Below are positions 7,808 through 16,656 of a stretch of DNA of 64,000 nucleotides, piece by piece (the stretch's first letter is position 1; each line of letters opens with the position of its first letter). The DNA is from Clostridium sp. OF03-18AA. GTDB lineage: Bacteria; Bacillota; Clostridia; Lachnospirales; Lachnospiraceae. Under the pieces are notes generated by a model. The model saw nothing but the letters and a program-made list of their open reading frames with translations, did not search any database and was not told the origin of the DNA. A program made the translations under genes and the position numbers. The stretch covers positions 1 to 64,000 of the forward strand of contig NZ_QUEP01000001.1 in the NCBI RefSeq assembly GCF_003478035.1, given 5' to 3'.

Positions 7808-8761
7808 TTGATAAAATATGTTATAAAAAGACTTTTTTATGCAATACCGGTGTTTCTTGGAATTACATTTACGGTGTATTTGCTGATCAATCTTGCTCCC
7901 GGTGGACCTCTTTCAATTTTGGCTTCATCCGGAGAAATGTCACTCAGCGATCTGGAAGCGCTGAAAGCTTCACTGGGACTTGATAAGCCGGTTCTTGTCC
8001 GGTATTTTCTGTGGCTGGCAGACCTGCTGCATGGAAATCTTGGAACATCATACCGTACCTCCCAGACAGTCAGCATGATGATCGGACAGCGTATCATCCC
8101 ATCATTACTGCTTACTGGAACCGGTATTATTGGTGCGATCATCATAGGAATTCCGCTTGGAGTGGTTTCAGCCTGTAAACCGAATTCGATATGGGATCAT
8201 ATCAGTACATTTGTTGCTTTTATCGGAGCATCGGTGCCAAACTTCTTTTTAAGTCTTCTTCTGATTTATGTATTGGCTGTAAAAATGAAATTGTTTCCGA
8301 CGAGCGGCATGTATTCGGCAGGATCTAACGGCGATTGGAAGGATCTTCTCTATCATTTGGCACTTCCGGCTTTCGTGTGTGGAATCCAGCCAATCGGAAA
8401 TTATATCAAACAGACAAAATCGAGTGTTCTTGAGGTTTTGAATGAGGAGTACATAAAAACAGCAAGATCAAAAGGACTTAGAAATGTCGTTATTGTGATC
8501 AAACATGCATTTCGCAATTCACTGATTCCGATCGTTACAACCTTAAGCCTTTCTGTCCCGTTTCTGATCGGAGGAGCTGTTGTAACAGAACAGATATTTG
8601 CCTGGCCGGGGATCGGAAGTCTGATGATCACTGCGATCACAAGTCGTGATTATCCGGTGATCATGGGAGTCGCTGTTTTGATCTGTGTCGTTGTTCTCGT
8701 TGTAAATCTGATTCTGGATCTGATCTATGCTGCGTTGGATCCGCGAATTAAATTTAAATAG
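7808..8761 (+). CDS. Peptide ABC transporter permease, DppB/OppB type
   Basis: A 317-residue inner-membrane permease with six predicted helices. It opens with IKYVIKRLFYAIPVFLGITFTVYLLINLAPGGP, whose early helix and PGGP loop are typical of DppB, and carries the EYIKTARSKGL coupling motif and an ending DPRIKF. It starts at TTG (7808) after GAAGGGAGAGA, and no ATG fits better. It lies 20 bases after the M20 gene and 14 bases before the second permease. It forms the import channel with the DppC-type subunit. Confidence 0.92.
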   Translation: MIKYVIKRLFYAIPVFLGITFTVYLLINLAPGGPLSILASSGEMSLSDLEALKASLGLDKPVLVRYFLWLADLLHGNLGTSYRTSQTVSMMIGQRIIPSLLLTGTGIIGAIIIGIPLGVVSACKPNSIWDHISTFVAFIGASVPNFFLSLLLIYVLAVKMKLFPTSGMYSAGSNGDWKDLLYHLALPAFVCGIQPIGNYIKQTKSSVLEVLNEEYIKTARSKGLRNVVIVIKHAFRNSLIPIVTTLSLSVPFLIGGAVVTEQIFAWPGIGSLMITAITSRDYPVIMGVAVLICVVVLVVNLILDLIYAALDPRIKFK

Positions 8762-8775
8762 GAGGGCATCAGGGC

Positions 8776-9627
8776 ATGAAAAAAATATTAAGTAATCAGG
8801 CAGTAAAAAAATTTATGCATAACCGGAAAGCTGTTTTAGGCCTTATCATTGTCTGCTTTCTTGTTTTGGCAGTCATCCTGATCCCGATATTCATGAAGCT
8901 CGACCCATATACGACTGACCGGGCGGTAGGATTCAACAAAGCCCCATGTTCCGGTCACCCTCTGGGCACGGATGATGTGGGAAGAGATCTGTTCGCAAGG
9001 CTTTTATATGGAGGAAGAATCTCACTGTTTGTCGGAATCATGTCTACGATCATTTCGGTTTTGATCGGAATTCCGTTAGGACTGATCGCCGGTTATTTCA
9101 GAGGAATTGCAGAAACTGTCATCATGCGTGTCGCAGATGCATTTATGTCATTCCCGACAATGGTCCTGATTCTTGTTCTCGTTGCGGTGTTCGGACCGTC
9201 GATCCTTACGGTCACGGTGGTGATCGGAGTCCTGGGCTGGACTGCAATAGCAAAGCTGATTTACGGCAATGTTTTATCGATCCGGGAACGTGAATATATT
9301 CAGGCAACAAAAGCGATTGGAATGAGTACTCCAAAGATTCTGCTTTCAGAGGTACTGCCAAATGCGATCCCTCCGGTATGGGCAAATATTTCATTCCGGG
9401 TAGCAGGCGCAATTTTAACAGAATCCTCGTTAAGCTTTCTCGGAATGGGTGTCCAGACACCACAGGCATCCTGGGGAAATATCATATTTGCAGCGCAGAA
9501 TCTTCTTGTATTGACGGCACGTCCGTGGGTGTGGTTCCCACCGGGAATCTGCATCATTCTCGTTGTTGTAGGATTTAATTTTATCGGAGAAGGTGTACGA
9601 GATGCCCTTGATCCAAAAACAAAATAG
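8776..9627 (+). CDS. Peptide ABC transporter permease, DppC/OppC type
   Basis: A 283-residue partner permease. The N-terminal cytoplasmic stretch and first helix are followed by HPLGTDDVGRDLFARLLYGGR, the diagnostic DppC motif, then the coupling loop EYIQATKAIGMS and SFLGMGVQTPQASWG, ending EGVRDALDPK. A strong AGGAGGG site lies upstream. It pairs with the preceding DppB-type subunit. Confidence 0.93.
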   Translation: MKKILSNQAVKKFMHNRKAVLGLIIVCFLVLAVILIPIFMKLDPYTTDRAVGFNKAPCSGHPLGTDDVGRDLFARLLYGGRISLFVGIMSTIISVLIGIPLGLIAGYFRGIAETVIMRVADAFMSFPTMVLILVLVAVFGPSILTVTVVIGVLGWTAIAKLIYGNVLSIREREYIQATKAIGMSTPKILLSEVLPNAIPPVWANISFRVAGAILTESSLSFLGMGVQTPQASWGNIIFAAQNLLVLTARPWVWFPPGICIILVVVGFNFIGEGVRDALDPKTK

Positions 9628-9663
9628 GGCAGTATATATCAAAAAATTTAAAGGAGGATCATT

Positions 9664-11316
9664 ATGAGATCAAGTAAAAAAATTGCAGCATGGATGCTTG
9701 CGGCAGCCATGGCAACAGGACTTCTCGCCGGCTGCGGAGGCAGCTCGGGAAATGAGACGACAGCGGCTGCATCTGCAGCGGAAGGAACAACAGCAGCGTC
9801 AACGGCGACGGATAAGACGGGAGATTATTCCGATAAGGTCATTACATACGGTTTGACAACTGCATGGGATACCGTTAATCCTTACGGATCTACCTCCGGA
9901 TCGATCTATCAGAATCTGGTCTGCGACAAGCTGTATGACCGCCTTGCATTTATTGAGGAAGCAGGTTCCGGAGTATCACCGAGAGCGGCTAAATCATGGG
10001 AATCTGCTGATGATGGAAAAGCTGCAATCTTTCACTTAGATGAAAATGCAAAATGGCACGATGGTCAGCCGGTAACCGCAAAGGATTGGGTATTTACCGC
10101 ACAGCTGATCACAAATCCGAAGTTTGATTACGGACTCAGAAGTGAGTTCAACACATGGGCAGGAACCGATGATAATGGTCTTGAAACGGCTGAAAAATCC
10201 GTCGGAGTTGAGGCTGTGGATGACTATACATTGAAGATTTCTTTTAAGAATGTTACTCCGGTCGAGGATTGGCTGATCCTTCATAACAAGTATTTCTATG
10301 TACTTCCGGAACATCTTCTTGGTGATATCGCACCTGAAAAAATGAAAGATGATGAGTTCTGGAAAGCACCGATCGGTTCCGGTCCCTGCACCTTTATCTC
10401 TGAGCTTTCCGGAAGCCAGCTGGAGCTGGGATCTTTTGCGGATTATCAGCTTGGTGCGCCGCAGTTTGGCAAACTGATTCTGAAAGTGATCGCTTCCACG
10501 AATACGATCACATCCATTGCAGCAGGAGAGATGGATGGATTTTATCAGCAGCCAACGACTGATGATGCACTTGCGGCAAAGGATATGGGACTTACGGTGA
10601 CAGAATCAAGTGAACCGACCTTCGTAGGCGTATTCCTGATCAATAACCAGAATGTATCAGATAAGCGTATCCGTCAGGCAATGAGCTATGCAATCGATAA
10701 GGATCTTCTGATCGAGCAGAATCTGCAGGGAAAAGGCATTGTACCGGCAACCTGTGTGATCCCGGGATCGGAATATGATTGCGGACTCACCTGGTCCAGA
10801 GATGTAGATAAGGCGAAAGAGCTTCTCGCAGAGGCCGGATGGGATTCATCAAGAACACTTAAAATGGCAGTAACCTCCGCAAGAGAGAGTATGGCAGCAA
10901 TCATTCAGCAGAATCTTGCAGAGGCGGGAATTACGATCGATGTTCAGACAGTTGAGCTTGCAACGATGTTCTCAGGACTTCAGGATGGCACTTATGATCT
11001 TGGAATTTGCGGCTCAACAGCAATGTCCTATCCGCTCTGGATGTCCGGATATTATGACAATAAGAATGCGACATACTGCCAGATCACAGATACCGCATAC
11101 GCAGAGCTTCAGGATAAGATTGCTGCTGAAACAGACGAAGCAAAGAAAAAAGAACTGGTAAACGAATATCAGCAGCTTCTTTGGGATGAGATGCCGTTGG
11201 TAATGCTCTATAACGGATATACTTTCGGAGTTCAGTCGGAGAGATTCCAGGGATATAACGCATTTGAAGGCGGAGTCAATAACCAGGCTGTCTGGAAATG
11301 GTCTGTAAAAGAATGA
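9664..11316 (+). CDS. Peptide-binding lipoprotein of the ABC transporter (SBP family 5)
   Basis: A 550-residue extracellular solute-binding protein. A signal peptide ends in the lipobox LLAGC (Cys24 region), followed by a low-complexity Ser/Thr/Ala linker of about 35 residues. The mature part has DTVNPYG, AKSWE, WHDGQPVTAKDWVFT, RIRQAMSYAIDK and the C-terminal domain of family-5 binding proteins that bind di- and oligopeptides, nickel or opines. It would set the specificity of the operon; proximity to frlB and frlD suggests an Amadori-modified peptide or amino acid. A strong AAAGGAGG site precedes the ATG. Confidence 0.92.
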   Translation: MRSSKKIAAWMLAAAMATGLLAGCGGSSGNETTAAASAAEGTTAASTATDKTGDYSDKVITYGLTTAWDTVNPYGSTSGSIYQNLVCDKLYDRLAFIEEAGSGVSPRAAKSWESADDGKAAIFHLDENAKWHDGQPVTAKDWVFTAQLITNPKFDYGLRSEFNTWAGTDDNGLETAEKSVGVEAVDDYTLKISFKNVTPVEDWLILHNKYFYVLPEHLLGDIAPEKMKDDEFWKAPIGSGPCTFISELSGSQLELGSFADYQLGAPQFGKLILKVIASTNTITSIAAGEMDGFYQQPTTDDALAAKDMGLTVTESSEPTFVGVFLINNQNVSDKRIRQAMSYAIDKDLLIEQNLQGKGIVPATCVIPGSEYDCGLTWSRDVDKAKELLAEAGWDSSRTLKMAVTSARESMAAIIQQNLAEAGITIDVQTVELATMFSGLQDGTYDLGICGSTAMSYPLWMSGYYDNKNATYCQITDTAYAELQDKIAAETDEAKKKELVNEYQQLLWDEMPLVMLYNGYTFGVQSERFQGYNAFEGGVNNQAVWKWSVKE

Positions 11317-11375
11317 TTAGAAACCGATGACAGGATTGTCACAAATTTAGAAGGATGATGACAGGAGGGGAGCAG

Positions 11376-12383
11376 ATGGATGAACATTTGCTGGAAGTTA
11401 AAAATCTGAAGGTTTCCTTTAAAGTAGGAAAAAAGAAGCTGACAGCAGTGGATAATGTTACTTTTTCACTGGACCGGGGAAAGGTGATCGGGATTGTTGG
11501 AGAGTCAGGATGCGGAAAAAGCGTCACGGCCACTTCGATTATGCGTCTGGTATCTCCTTCTGTCTGCGAAATTGATGAAAACAGCCAGATCCTGTTTGAA
11601 GGGGAAGATCTGTCAAAGGCATCAGAAGCCAGAATGAGAAAGGTGCGGGGAAATGAGATCTCCATGATCTTTCAGGAACCGATGTCGTCTCTGAATCCGG
11701 TATACAGGATCGGAGATCAGATGTTAGAGATGATCAGGACCCATCATCGTGAGATACCGAAAAAGGAAGCATTAAAACAGTGTATTGAAATGCTTTCCAG
11801 AGTGGGGATTCCTTCTCCGGAGCAGCGGATCAGGGAATTTCCACATCAGATGTCCGGTGGTATGAGACAGAGGGTAATGATCGCAATGGCATTGCTCTGC
11901 CAGCCAAAGCTTTTGATCGCAGATGAACCGACAACGGCCCTGGATGTGACGATTCAGGCCCAGATCCTCAGAATTTTAAAGAAGCTTGCGGAGGAGTCAG
12001 ACACATCGGTGATTTTGATCACACATGATATGGGTGTGGTGGCAGAAATGGCAGATCATGTCATGGTCATGTATGCTGGAAAATCAGTGGAATATGGAAC
12101 CGCAGAAGATATCTTTGATCATCCGATGCATCCATACACGGTGGGATTGCTGAAATCAATTCCAAAGCTTGGAAGTGGTCAGGAAGATCATCTGTTTACG
12201 ATCGAGGGAACGGTTCCGGGGTTGGATGAGATGCCGGCCGGATGCAGATTTTCTACGCGATGTCCATATGCAACGGAGCAGTGCAAAAAAGAAGACCCGG
12301 GAATGCAGGGAGAAGCAGGACATTTTGTACGATGCTTCCGGTTTATGGATCCCGAGATACAGGATAGCAGGGAGGTGGAATAA
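11376..12383 (+). CDS. Peptide ABC transporter ATP-binding protein, DppD/OppD type
   Basis: A 335-residue ATPase. Walker A is GESGCGKSV, the Q-loop is [12 protein letters not shown], the signature is MSGGMRQRV, Walker B is [12 protein letters not shown] and the H-loop is ITHDMG. The C-terminal oligopeptide-transporter extension ends in the cysteine-rich [15 protein letters not shown]. The ATG at 11376 is preferred because AGGAGGGG (11363-11370) lies at proper distance; an ATG at 11355 has a weaker site. Its stop overlaps the start of the next gene (TAATG). Confidence 0.93.
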   Translation: MDEHLLEVKNLKVSFKVGKKKLTAVDNVTFSLDRGKVIGIVGESGCGKSVTATSIMRLVSPSVCEIDENSQILFEGEDLSKASEARMRKVRGNEISMIFQEPMSSLNPVYRIGDQMLEMIRTHHREIPKKEALKQCIEMLSRVGIPSPEQRIREFPHQMSGGMRQRVMIAMALLCQPKLLIADEPTTALDVTIQAQILRILKKLAEESDTSVILITHDMGVVAEMADHVMVMYAGKSVEYGTAEDIFDHPMHPYTVGLLKSIPKLGSGQEDHLFTIEGTVPGLDEMPAGCRFSTRCPYATEQCKKEDPGMQGEAGHFVRCFRFMDPEIQDSREVE

Positions 12384-13357
12384 TGGAGACCCCTTTATTG
12401 GAAATCCGGGATGTAAAAAAATATTTTCCGGTAAAAAAAGTACATGGAAAGGAAATTACAGTAAAAGCGGTGGATTCCATTAACCTGAAGATCAATCAGG
12501 GAGAAATCGTAGGCCTTGTAGGCGAATCGGGCTGTGGAAAATCAACGTTAGGAAAGTCCATTTTAAAGCTTCATGAGATAACTGGAGGACAGATCCTGTT
12601 CCATGGAGAAGATATTACAAATTATAACGAACGCCAGATGCGTCCGCTGAGGGAAAAAATTCAGATTATTTTTCAGGATCCGTATGCGTCCTTAAATCCA
12701 AAGAAAAAAATTGTTCAATCCGTTATGGCACCGCTGGATGTGGCGGGAAAATATACGAAAGAAGAAAAACTGGAAAAGGTCAGGAAGATCCTGCGGGAGG
12801 TCGGTCTCAGTGATAAATATCTTGAAAAATATCCGCATGAAATGTCTGGCGGACAGAGACAGAGAGTCGTGATCGCAAGAGCCCTGATCAACGATCCGGA
12901 ACTTGTCATTTGTGATGAGCCGGTATCGGCGCTGGATGTGTCAGTTCGATCACAGGTGCTGAATCTGTTAAAGGATCTTCATAAGGAAAGAAATCTAACG
13001 TACATTTTCATTTCTCATGACTTGAGCGTAGTGGAGTATCTCTGCGACAAGGTGGCGGTCATGTATTTGGGGCGCATCATGGAATATGCAGGAAAGAGGG
13101 AGCTCTATGGGAAGCCTCTTCACCCGTATACAAAAGCATTGCTGTCAGCAATTCCGGTTCCGGATATCCACGCGAAGCGGGATGAGGTGATCCTTCAGGG
13201 AGAATTGCCGAGTCCGTTAAATCCGCCGGCAGGCTGTCTGTTCAGTACAAGATGTCCGATGGCGACAGAGAAATGCAGACAAAGTCGTCCGGAATTAACA
13301 GAGATCACGGGAGACGATGGAACAAAGAGAAGTGTTGCCTGTTTTTTATATCAGTAA
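12383..13357 (+). CDS. Peptide ABC transporter ATP-binding protein, DppF/OppF type
   Basis: A 324-residue second ATPase of the heterodimeric pair. Walker A is GESGCGKST, the Q-loop is IFQDPYASLNP, the signature is MSGGQRQRV, Walker B is LVICDEPVSALD and the H-loop is ISHDLS. The extension ends in LFSTRCPMATEKCRQ, probably an iron-sulfur or zinc site as in other OppF proteins. It is translationally coupled to the upstream ATPase by a one-base overlap. Confidence 0.93.
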   Translation: METPLLEIRDVKKYFPVKKVHGKEITVKAVDSINLKINQGEIVGLVGESGCGKSTLGKSILKLHEITGGQILFHGEDITNYNERQMRPLREKIQIIFQDPYASLNPKKKIVQSVMAPLDVAGKYTKEEKLEKVRKILREVGLSDKYLEKYPHEMSGGQRQRVVIARALINDPELVICDEPVSALDVSVRSQVLNLLKDLHKERNLTYIFISHDLSVVEYLCDKVAVMYLGRIMEYAGKRELYGKPLHPYTKALLSAIPVPDIHAKRDEVILQGELPSPLNPPAGCLFSTRCPMATEKCRQSRPELTEITGDDGTKRSVACFLYQ

Positions 13358-13407
13358 ACATTGTAAAAATATAACATGCGAGAAGTGCGCAGAGGAGGAA
13401 ATCAACT

Positions 13408-14379
13408 ATGGAAGTAAAACAGATCATTGCGGAAATTAAGGAAAAGATGGATCAGAGAGGCGGATTAAAGCATATGTATTTTGTTGCCTGCGGTGGATCA
13501 AAGGCAGCTATTTTCCCGGGACTTTACCTGATCCAGTCGGAAGCAAAAAATTTCAGTGCGACAACCTATACCAGCAATGAGTTTGTACATGCGACTCCGA
13601 AAGAATTAGATGAGAGATGTATCGCAGTCATCTGTTCTCTTAAGGCTACACCGGAGACTGTAAAAGCTGTCGAAACAGCAAATGCAGCGGGAGCAATCAC
13701 GATTGCCATGACGGGAAATATGCAGACTGGTATGGCAAAGGTCGGTCAGTATGTTGTGACATATTCAAACGGAGATCATCAGGATTACAGCGACTCCAAT
13801 CAGGCAAATGCGCTCCGTATCGGCTTTGAAGTTCTCCATCAGTTTGAAAACTGGGATAAATATGACAAAGCAATGGATGCGTATCAGTATATTGATGAGA
13901 TCGTTTCAGAGGGAAAGAAAAACTGTCTTCCGGCTGCACAGGCATGGGCTGAAAAAGTCGAACATGAGCCGGTCTTCTATGTCCTTGCATCCGGTCCGAA
14001 CTATGGAGTTGCTTATTCCATGTGCTGCTGTCACTTTATGGAGATGCAGTGGAAACATGCGGTATGCCTGCACACAGGTGAGTACTTCCATGGACCGTTT
14101 GAGACAACCGATAAGAAGCTTCCGATGATCCTGTTAATGAGTGAGGGACGTACAAGAGCGCTCGATGAGAGATGCCTGAAGTTCCTGAATACATATGCTG
14201 AGAACTTTATTATCATTGATTTTGAAAAGCTGAATGGAGGAAAAATCGATCCTTCGGTTGCAGAATTCTTCAATCCGGTTGTCATGATCCCGATTGAGCG
14301 GTATTATGTATCTCAGCTGGCAGAAAAAACAGGTCATTCAATGGATGAAAGAAGATATATGTGGAAGGTTGAGTATTAA
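13408..14379 (+). CDS. frlB: Fructosamine-6-phosphate deglycase (SIS domain, FrlB-like)
   Basis: A 323-residue double-SIS sugar isomerase. Its FVACGGS start, the GEYFHGPFE loop (GEFRHGPLE in Escherichia coli FrlB) and the terminal DERRYMWKVEY (DERRYYGGLVEY in E. coli) mark it as FrlB rather than glucosamine synthase. Such enzymes split the 6-phosphate of a fructosyl-amino acid into glucose 6-phosphate and the free amino acid. Strong AGAGGAGG site. The next gene, the kinase that would supply its substrate, overlaps it by one base (TAATG). The exact amino-acid moiety (lysine, asparagine or other) cannot be read from sequence. Confidence 0.88.
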   Translation: MEVKQIIAEIKEKMDQRGGLKHMYFVACGGSKAAIFPGLYLIQSEAKNFSATTYTSNEFVHATPKELDERCIAVICSLKATPETVKAVETANAAGAITIAMTGNMQTGMAKVGQYVVTYSNGDHQDYSDSNQANALRIGFEVLHQFENWDKYDKAMDAYQYIDEIVSEGKKNCLPAAQAWAEKVEHEPVFYVLASGPNYGVAYSMCCCHFMEMQWKHAVCLHTGEYFHGPFETTDKKLPMILLMSEGRTRALDERCLKFLNTYAENFIIIDFEKLNGGKIDPSVAEFFNPVVMIPIERYYVSQLAEKTGHSMDERRYMWKVEY

Positions 14380-15224
14380 TGATAAAGGTAATTGGCATCG
14401 GAGATAATGTATGTGATCAGTATTATCCTGCAAAGATCATGTATCCGGGTGGTCAGGCCATGAACTTTTCTGTATATGCAAAAATGCTGGGGGCGCAGTC
14501 TGCGTACCTCGGCGTTTTTGGAAAGGACAGAGTGGCAGAACACATTATTTCTGTTCTTGATGAGATCGGGGTCGATCATTCCAGATGCAGGCAATATGCC
14601 GGCGAGAATGGATACGCAAAAGTCCGGCTTGAAAATGGTGACAGACAGTTTATCATGAGCAACCGCGGAGGGATCGTAAATGAGCATCCGTTGGATCTAA
14701 AGCCGGAGGATATTTCCTATATCAGGGAATTTTCCCTTGTTCATACCAGTAATAATGGTCACTTTGATTCACAGTTAAAAAAAGTAAGAGAAACTGGAAT
14801 TCCGGTTTCTTATGATTTTTCCGGTCACTGGAATGAGGAATATTATTTAAAAGAGATCGCGCCTGTTGTTGATTACGCATTTTTCTCCTGCGGAGAAATT
14901 GATGAGGAGACCGCAAAGGCAGCATGTAAGCGCTTTGTATCGGAAGGCTGTAAAATTGCAGTGGCAACTATGGGAAAACGCGGATCCCTCGCTTTTGACG
15001 GAAAAAAGTATTACAGACAGATCCCAAAGCCTGTTGATGCAATCGATACATTGGGAGCCGGAGATTCTTTTACAACTGCCTTTTTACTTTCCCTTTTAGA
15101 TGGAGAAAAAATCGAGACAGCAATGGAAAAGGGAGCTGAATTCGCTGCAAAGACATGCATGGTGAGAGGCGCTTTTGGATACGGCGTTCCGTTTGAGGAT
15201 CCGGAGCCTGGTGACTGCCTGTAA
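14379..15224 (+). CDS. frlD: Fructosamine 6-kinase (PfkB family, FrlD-like)
   Basis: A 281-residue PfkB/ribokinase-family kinase. It opens with IGIGDNVCDQYYPAKIMYPGGQAMN, where GDN-C-D and PGG-A-N match FrlD, and carries the anion-hole/catalytic motif DTLGAGDSF. FrlD phosphorylates the sugar of fructoselysine-type compounds at O6 before FrlB cleaves them. Coupled to frlB by start/stop overlap. Confidence 0.87.
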   Translation: MIKVIGIGDNVCDQYYPAKIMYPGGQAMNFSVYAKMLGAQSAYLGVFGKDRVAEHIISVLDEIGVDHSRCRQYAGENGYAKVRLENGDRQFIMSNRGGIVNEHPLDLKPEDISYIREFSLVHTSNNGHFDSQLKKVRETGIPVSYDFSGHWNEEYYLKEIAPVVDYAFFSCGEIDEETAKAACKRFVSEGCKIAVATMGKRGSLAFDGKKYYRQIPKPVDAIDTLGAGDSFTTAFLLSLLDGEKIETAMEKGAEFAAKTCMVRGAFGYGVPFEDPEPGDCL

Positions 15225-15271
15225 AAATTTTGGGATCGAACAGGGAACTTGCTCTGGAAAGGAAATTGTCC

Positions 15272-15300
15272 TTGCTATTTGTCTGAGCTGTTATTAGAAT
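15272..15300 (+). promoter_or_regulatory. Internal promoter upstream of the GntR regulator
   Basis: TTGCTA (15272-15277), a 17-base spacer and TAGAAT (15295-15300) in the 112-base gap between frlD and the regulator gene. It may give the regulator its own basal transcription. Confidence 0.45.
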
Positions 15301-15336
15301 AGTATTGAAAAGAATTTAGACAGTGGGGGAAAATGA

Positions 15337-16068
15337 ATGTTAAAGCAGGATGCGATGACTCCGTTATATGTTCAGCTTATGGATACAGTGGAAAAGGATA
15401 TCAAAAGCGGAAGATATAAACCGGGAGATAAGATCATGACGGAATCAGAGATGGCAAAGACGTATGGTGTCAGTCTGATCACCGTGAGAAAAGCAATCGG
15501 TTCCCTCATGGAAAAAGGACTTGTTGTTCGGAAACAGGGAAAGGGAACGTTCGTAACAAAGCCAAAATTTTCCAGAAATATCAAACGTCTCCAGAGCTTC
15601 AGTGAGATGTGTGAGCAGATGGGAGTCGTGCCGGGGGCACATATGCTGGAAAATAAGATCGTGGATGCTGATGGAAAGATTGCGGAGAGACTTGGAATTG
15701 AGACGGGCAGTAAAGTGATCTTTATATCACGTCTGAGATTCGCGGATTCAGAACCGGTTGTAATTGAAAAAAACTATTTTCCGTTAAAATATGCATTCCT
15801 GTTAGAAGCTCAGTTTGAGGATAATTCCCTTTTTGATTATTTAAAAGAGAAAGCAGAAATGCAGGTTACAAGCTCGGAAAAACTGATCGAGCTTTGCAGA
15901 GCAACACAGGAGGAAGCAAAATTACTCGAAGTCCGAAAGGGCGACTATCTGATGTTCGTTAAAAGTACAGCATACGATCAGGAGAATGAGCCATTGTATG
16001 CGGGAATTCAGATCATAAATGGGGATCGATTCTCTCTGTATGTATATGAGACAAATGGGGAGCATTGA
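15337..16068 (+). CDS. GntR family regulator (HutC/FrlR subfamily)
   Basis: A 243-residue regulator with an N-terminal winged helix (PLYVQLMDTVEKDIKSGRY, SEMAKTYGVSLITVRKAI, GKGTFV) and a C-terminal UTRA effector domain (residues about 90-240), as in FrlR of Bacillus subtilis, which senses 6-phospho-fructosamines. It is the last gene of the frl-type operon, and its most likely targets are the two 22-bp repeats at 6539-6598. Its effector is probably the phosphorylated Amadori intermediate, by analogy only. The ATG at 15337 is in frame with a GTGGGGGA site. Confidence 0.88.
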   Translation: MLKQDAMTPLYVQLMDTVEKDIKSGRYKPGDKIMTESEMAKTYGVSLITVRKAIGSLMEKGLVVRKQGKGTFVTKPKFSRNIKRLQSFSEMCEQMGVVPGAHMLENKIVDADGKIAERLGIETGSKVIFISRLRFADSEPVVIEKNYFPLKYAFLLEAQFEDNSLFDYLKEKAEMQVTSSEKLIELCRATQEEAKLLEVRKGDYLMFVKSTAYDQENEPLYAGIQIINGDRFSLYVYETNGEH

Positions 16069-16076
16069 CCATTTAG

Positions 16077-16128
16077 GAAAAGACCGCTGTTTTCACAGAG
16101 CGATTTGTGGAAACAGTGGTCTTTTTTA
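16077..16128 (+). terminator. Terminator of the glycated-peptide operon
   Basis: AAAAGACCGCTGTTT pairs with AAACAGTGGTCTTTT around a loop, followed by a T run, 9 bases after the regulator stop codon. It marks the 3' end of the nine-gene unit. Confidence 0.9.
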
Positions 16129-16257
16129 ATGAAAATTTTGATGGGACTTTGGGCTGTTAAAAGATAGTACGAGCAATTGATATGTGTCTGCAGGCAAATG
16201 GAGATTGCAGAGGTCATAGTGAGAATGGGTTGGGTTACATTTTTATTGATTTGTATA

Positions 16258-16338
16258 TTGACTGATGGTAAAATAATAACAGATAATATATTATATATTT
16301 TGAATGTAATCATGTAAAAATAGATAAAATATTATCTA
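16258..16338 (+). promoter_or_regulatory. hipBA promoter and operator repeats
   Basis: In the 300-base AT-rich gap, TTGACT (16258-16263), an 18-base spacer and GATAAT (16282-16287) form a promoter. The -10 is embedded in one palindrome (ATAATATATTAT, 16283-16294), and a perfect TAGATAA-4-TTATCTA repeat lies downstream at 16321-16338. These are likely HipB operators giving autorepression, as in other hipBA loci. Confidence 0.6.
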
Positions 16339-16377
16339 ATAAATGTACGAAAAACGAAATCGAAAGTGGGAAAGACT

Positions 16378-16656
16378 ATGGAAGGTTTTATATGGGAGAC
16401 AGCGGAAGAACTGGATCTGAAGTTGGCGCAGAGGGTTCGCAATATTAGAAAACGGCGTTCAATCTCGCAGGAGAAGCTGGCGTCGATGAGCGGTGTGAGT
16501 TATGGTTCTGTTAAAAGATTCGAGTCTACCGGTCAGATATCCTTGTTGTCTCTGACGAAAATCGCAATGGCACTGGATATTGCGGATGAACTCAGGAATA
16601 TTTTTTCGCAGGTACCATACAGAGACATAAAGGAGGTCATAAATGAAACAAGATAA
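16378..16656 (+). CDS. hipB: HipB-like antitoxin (XRE family)
   Basis: A 92-residue helix-turn-helix DNA-binding protein: the LAQRVRNIRKRRSISQEKLA and GVSYGSVKRFESTG segments form a Cro/CI-type HTH. The ATG at 16378 is chosen; an upstream GTG (16366) is also possible. Its end overlaps the toxin start by 14 bases, so the pair is translationally coupled. In known systems HipB binds and neutralises HipA and represses the operon. Confidence 0.85.
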   Translation: MEGFIWETAEELDLKLAQRVRNIRKRRSISQEKLASMSGVSYGSVKRFESTGQISLLSLTKIAMALDIADELRNIFSQVPYRDIKEVINETR

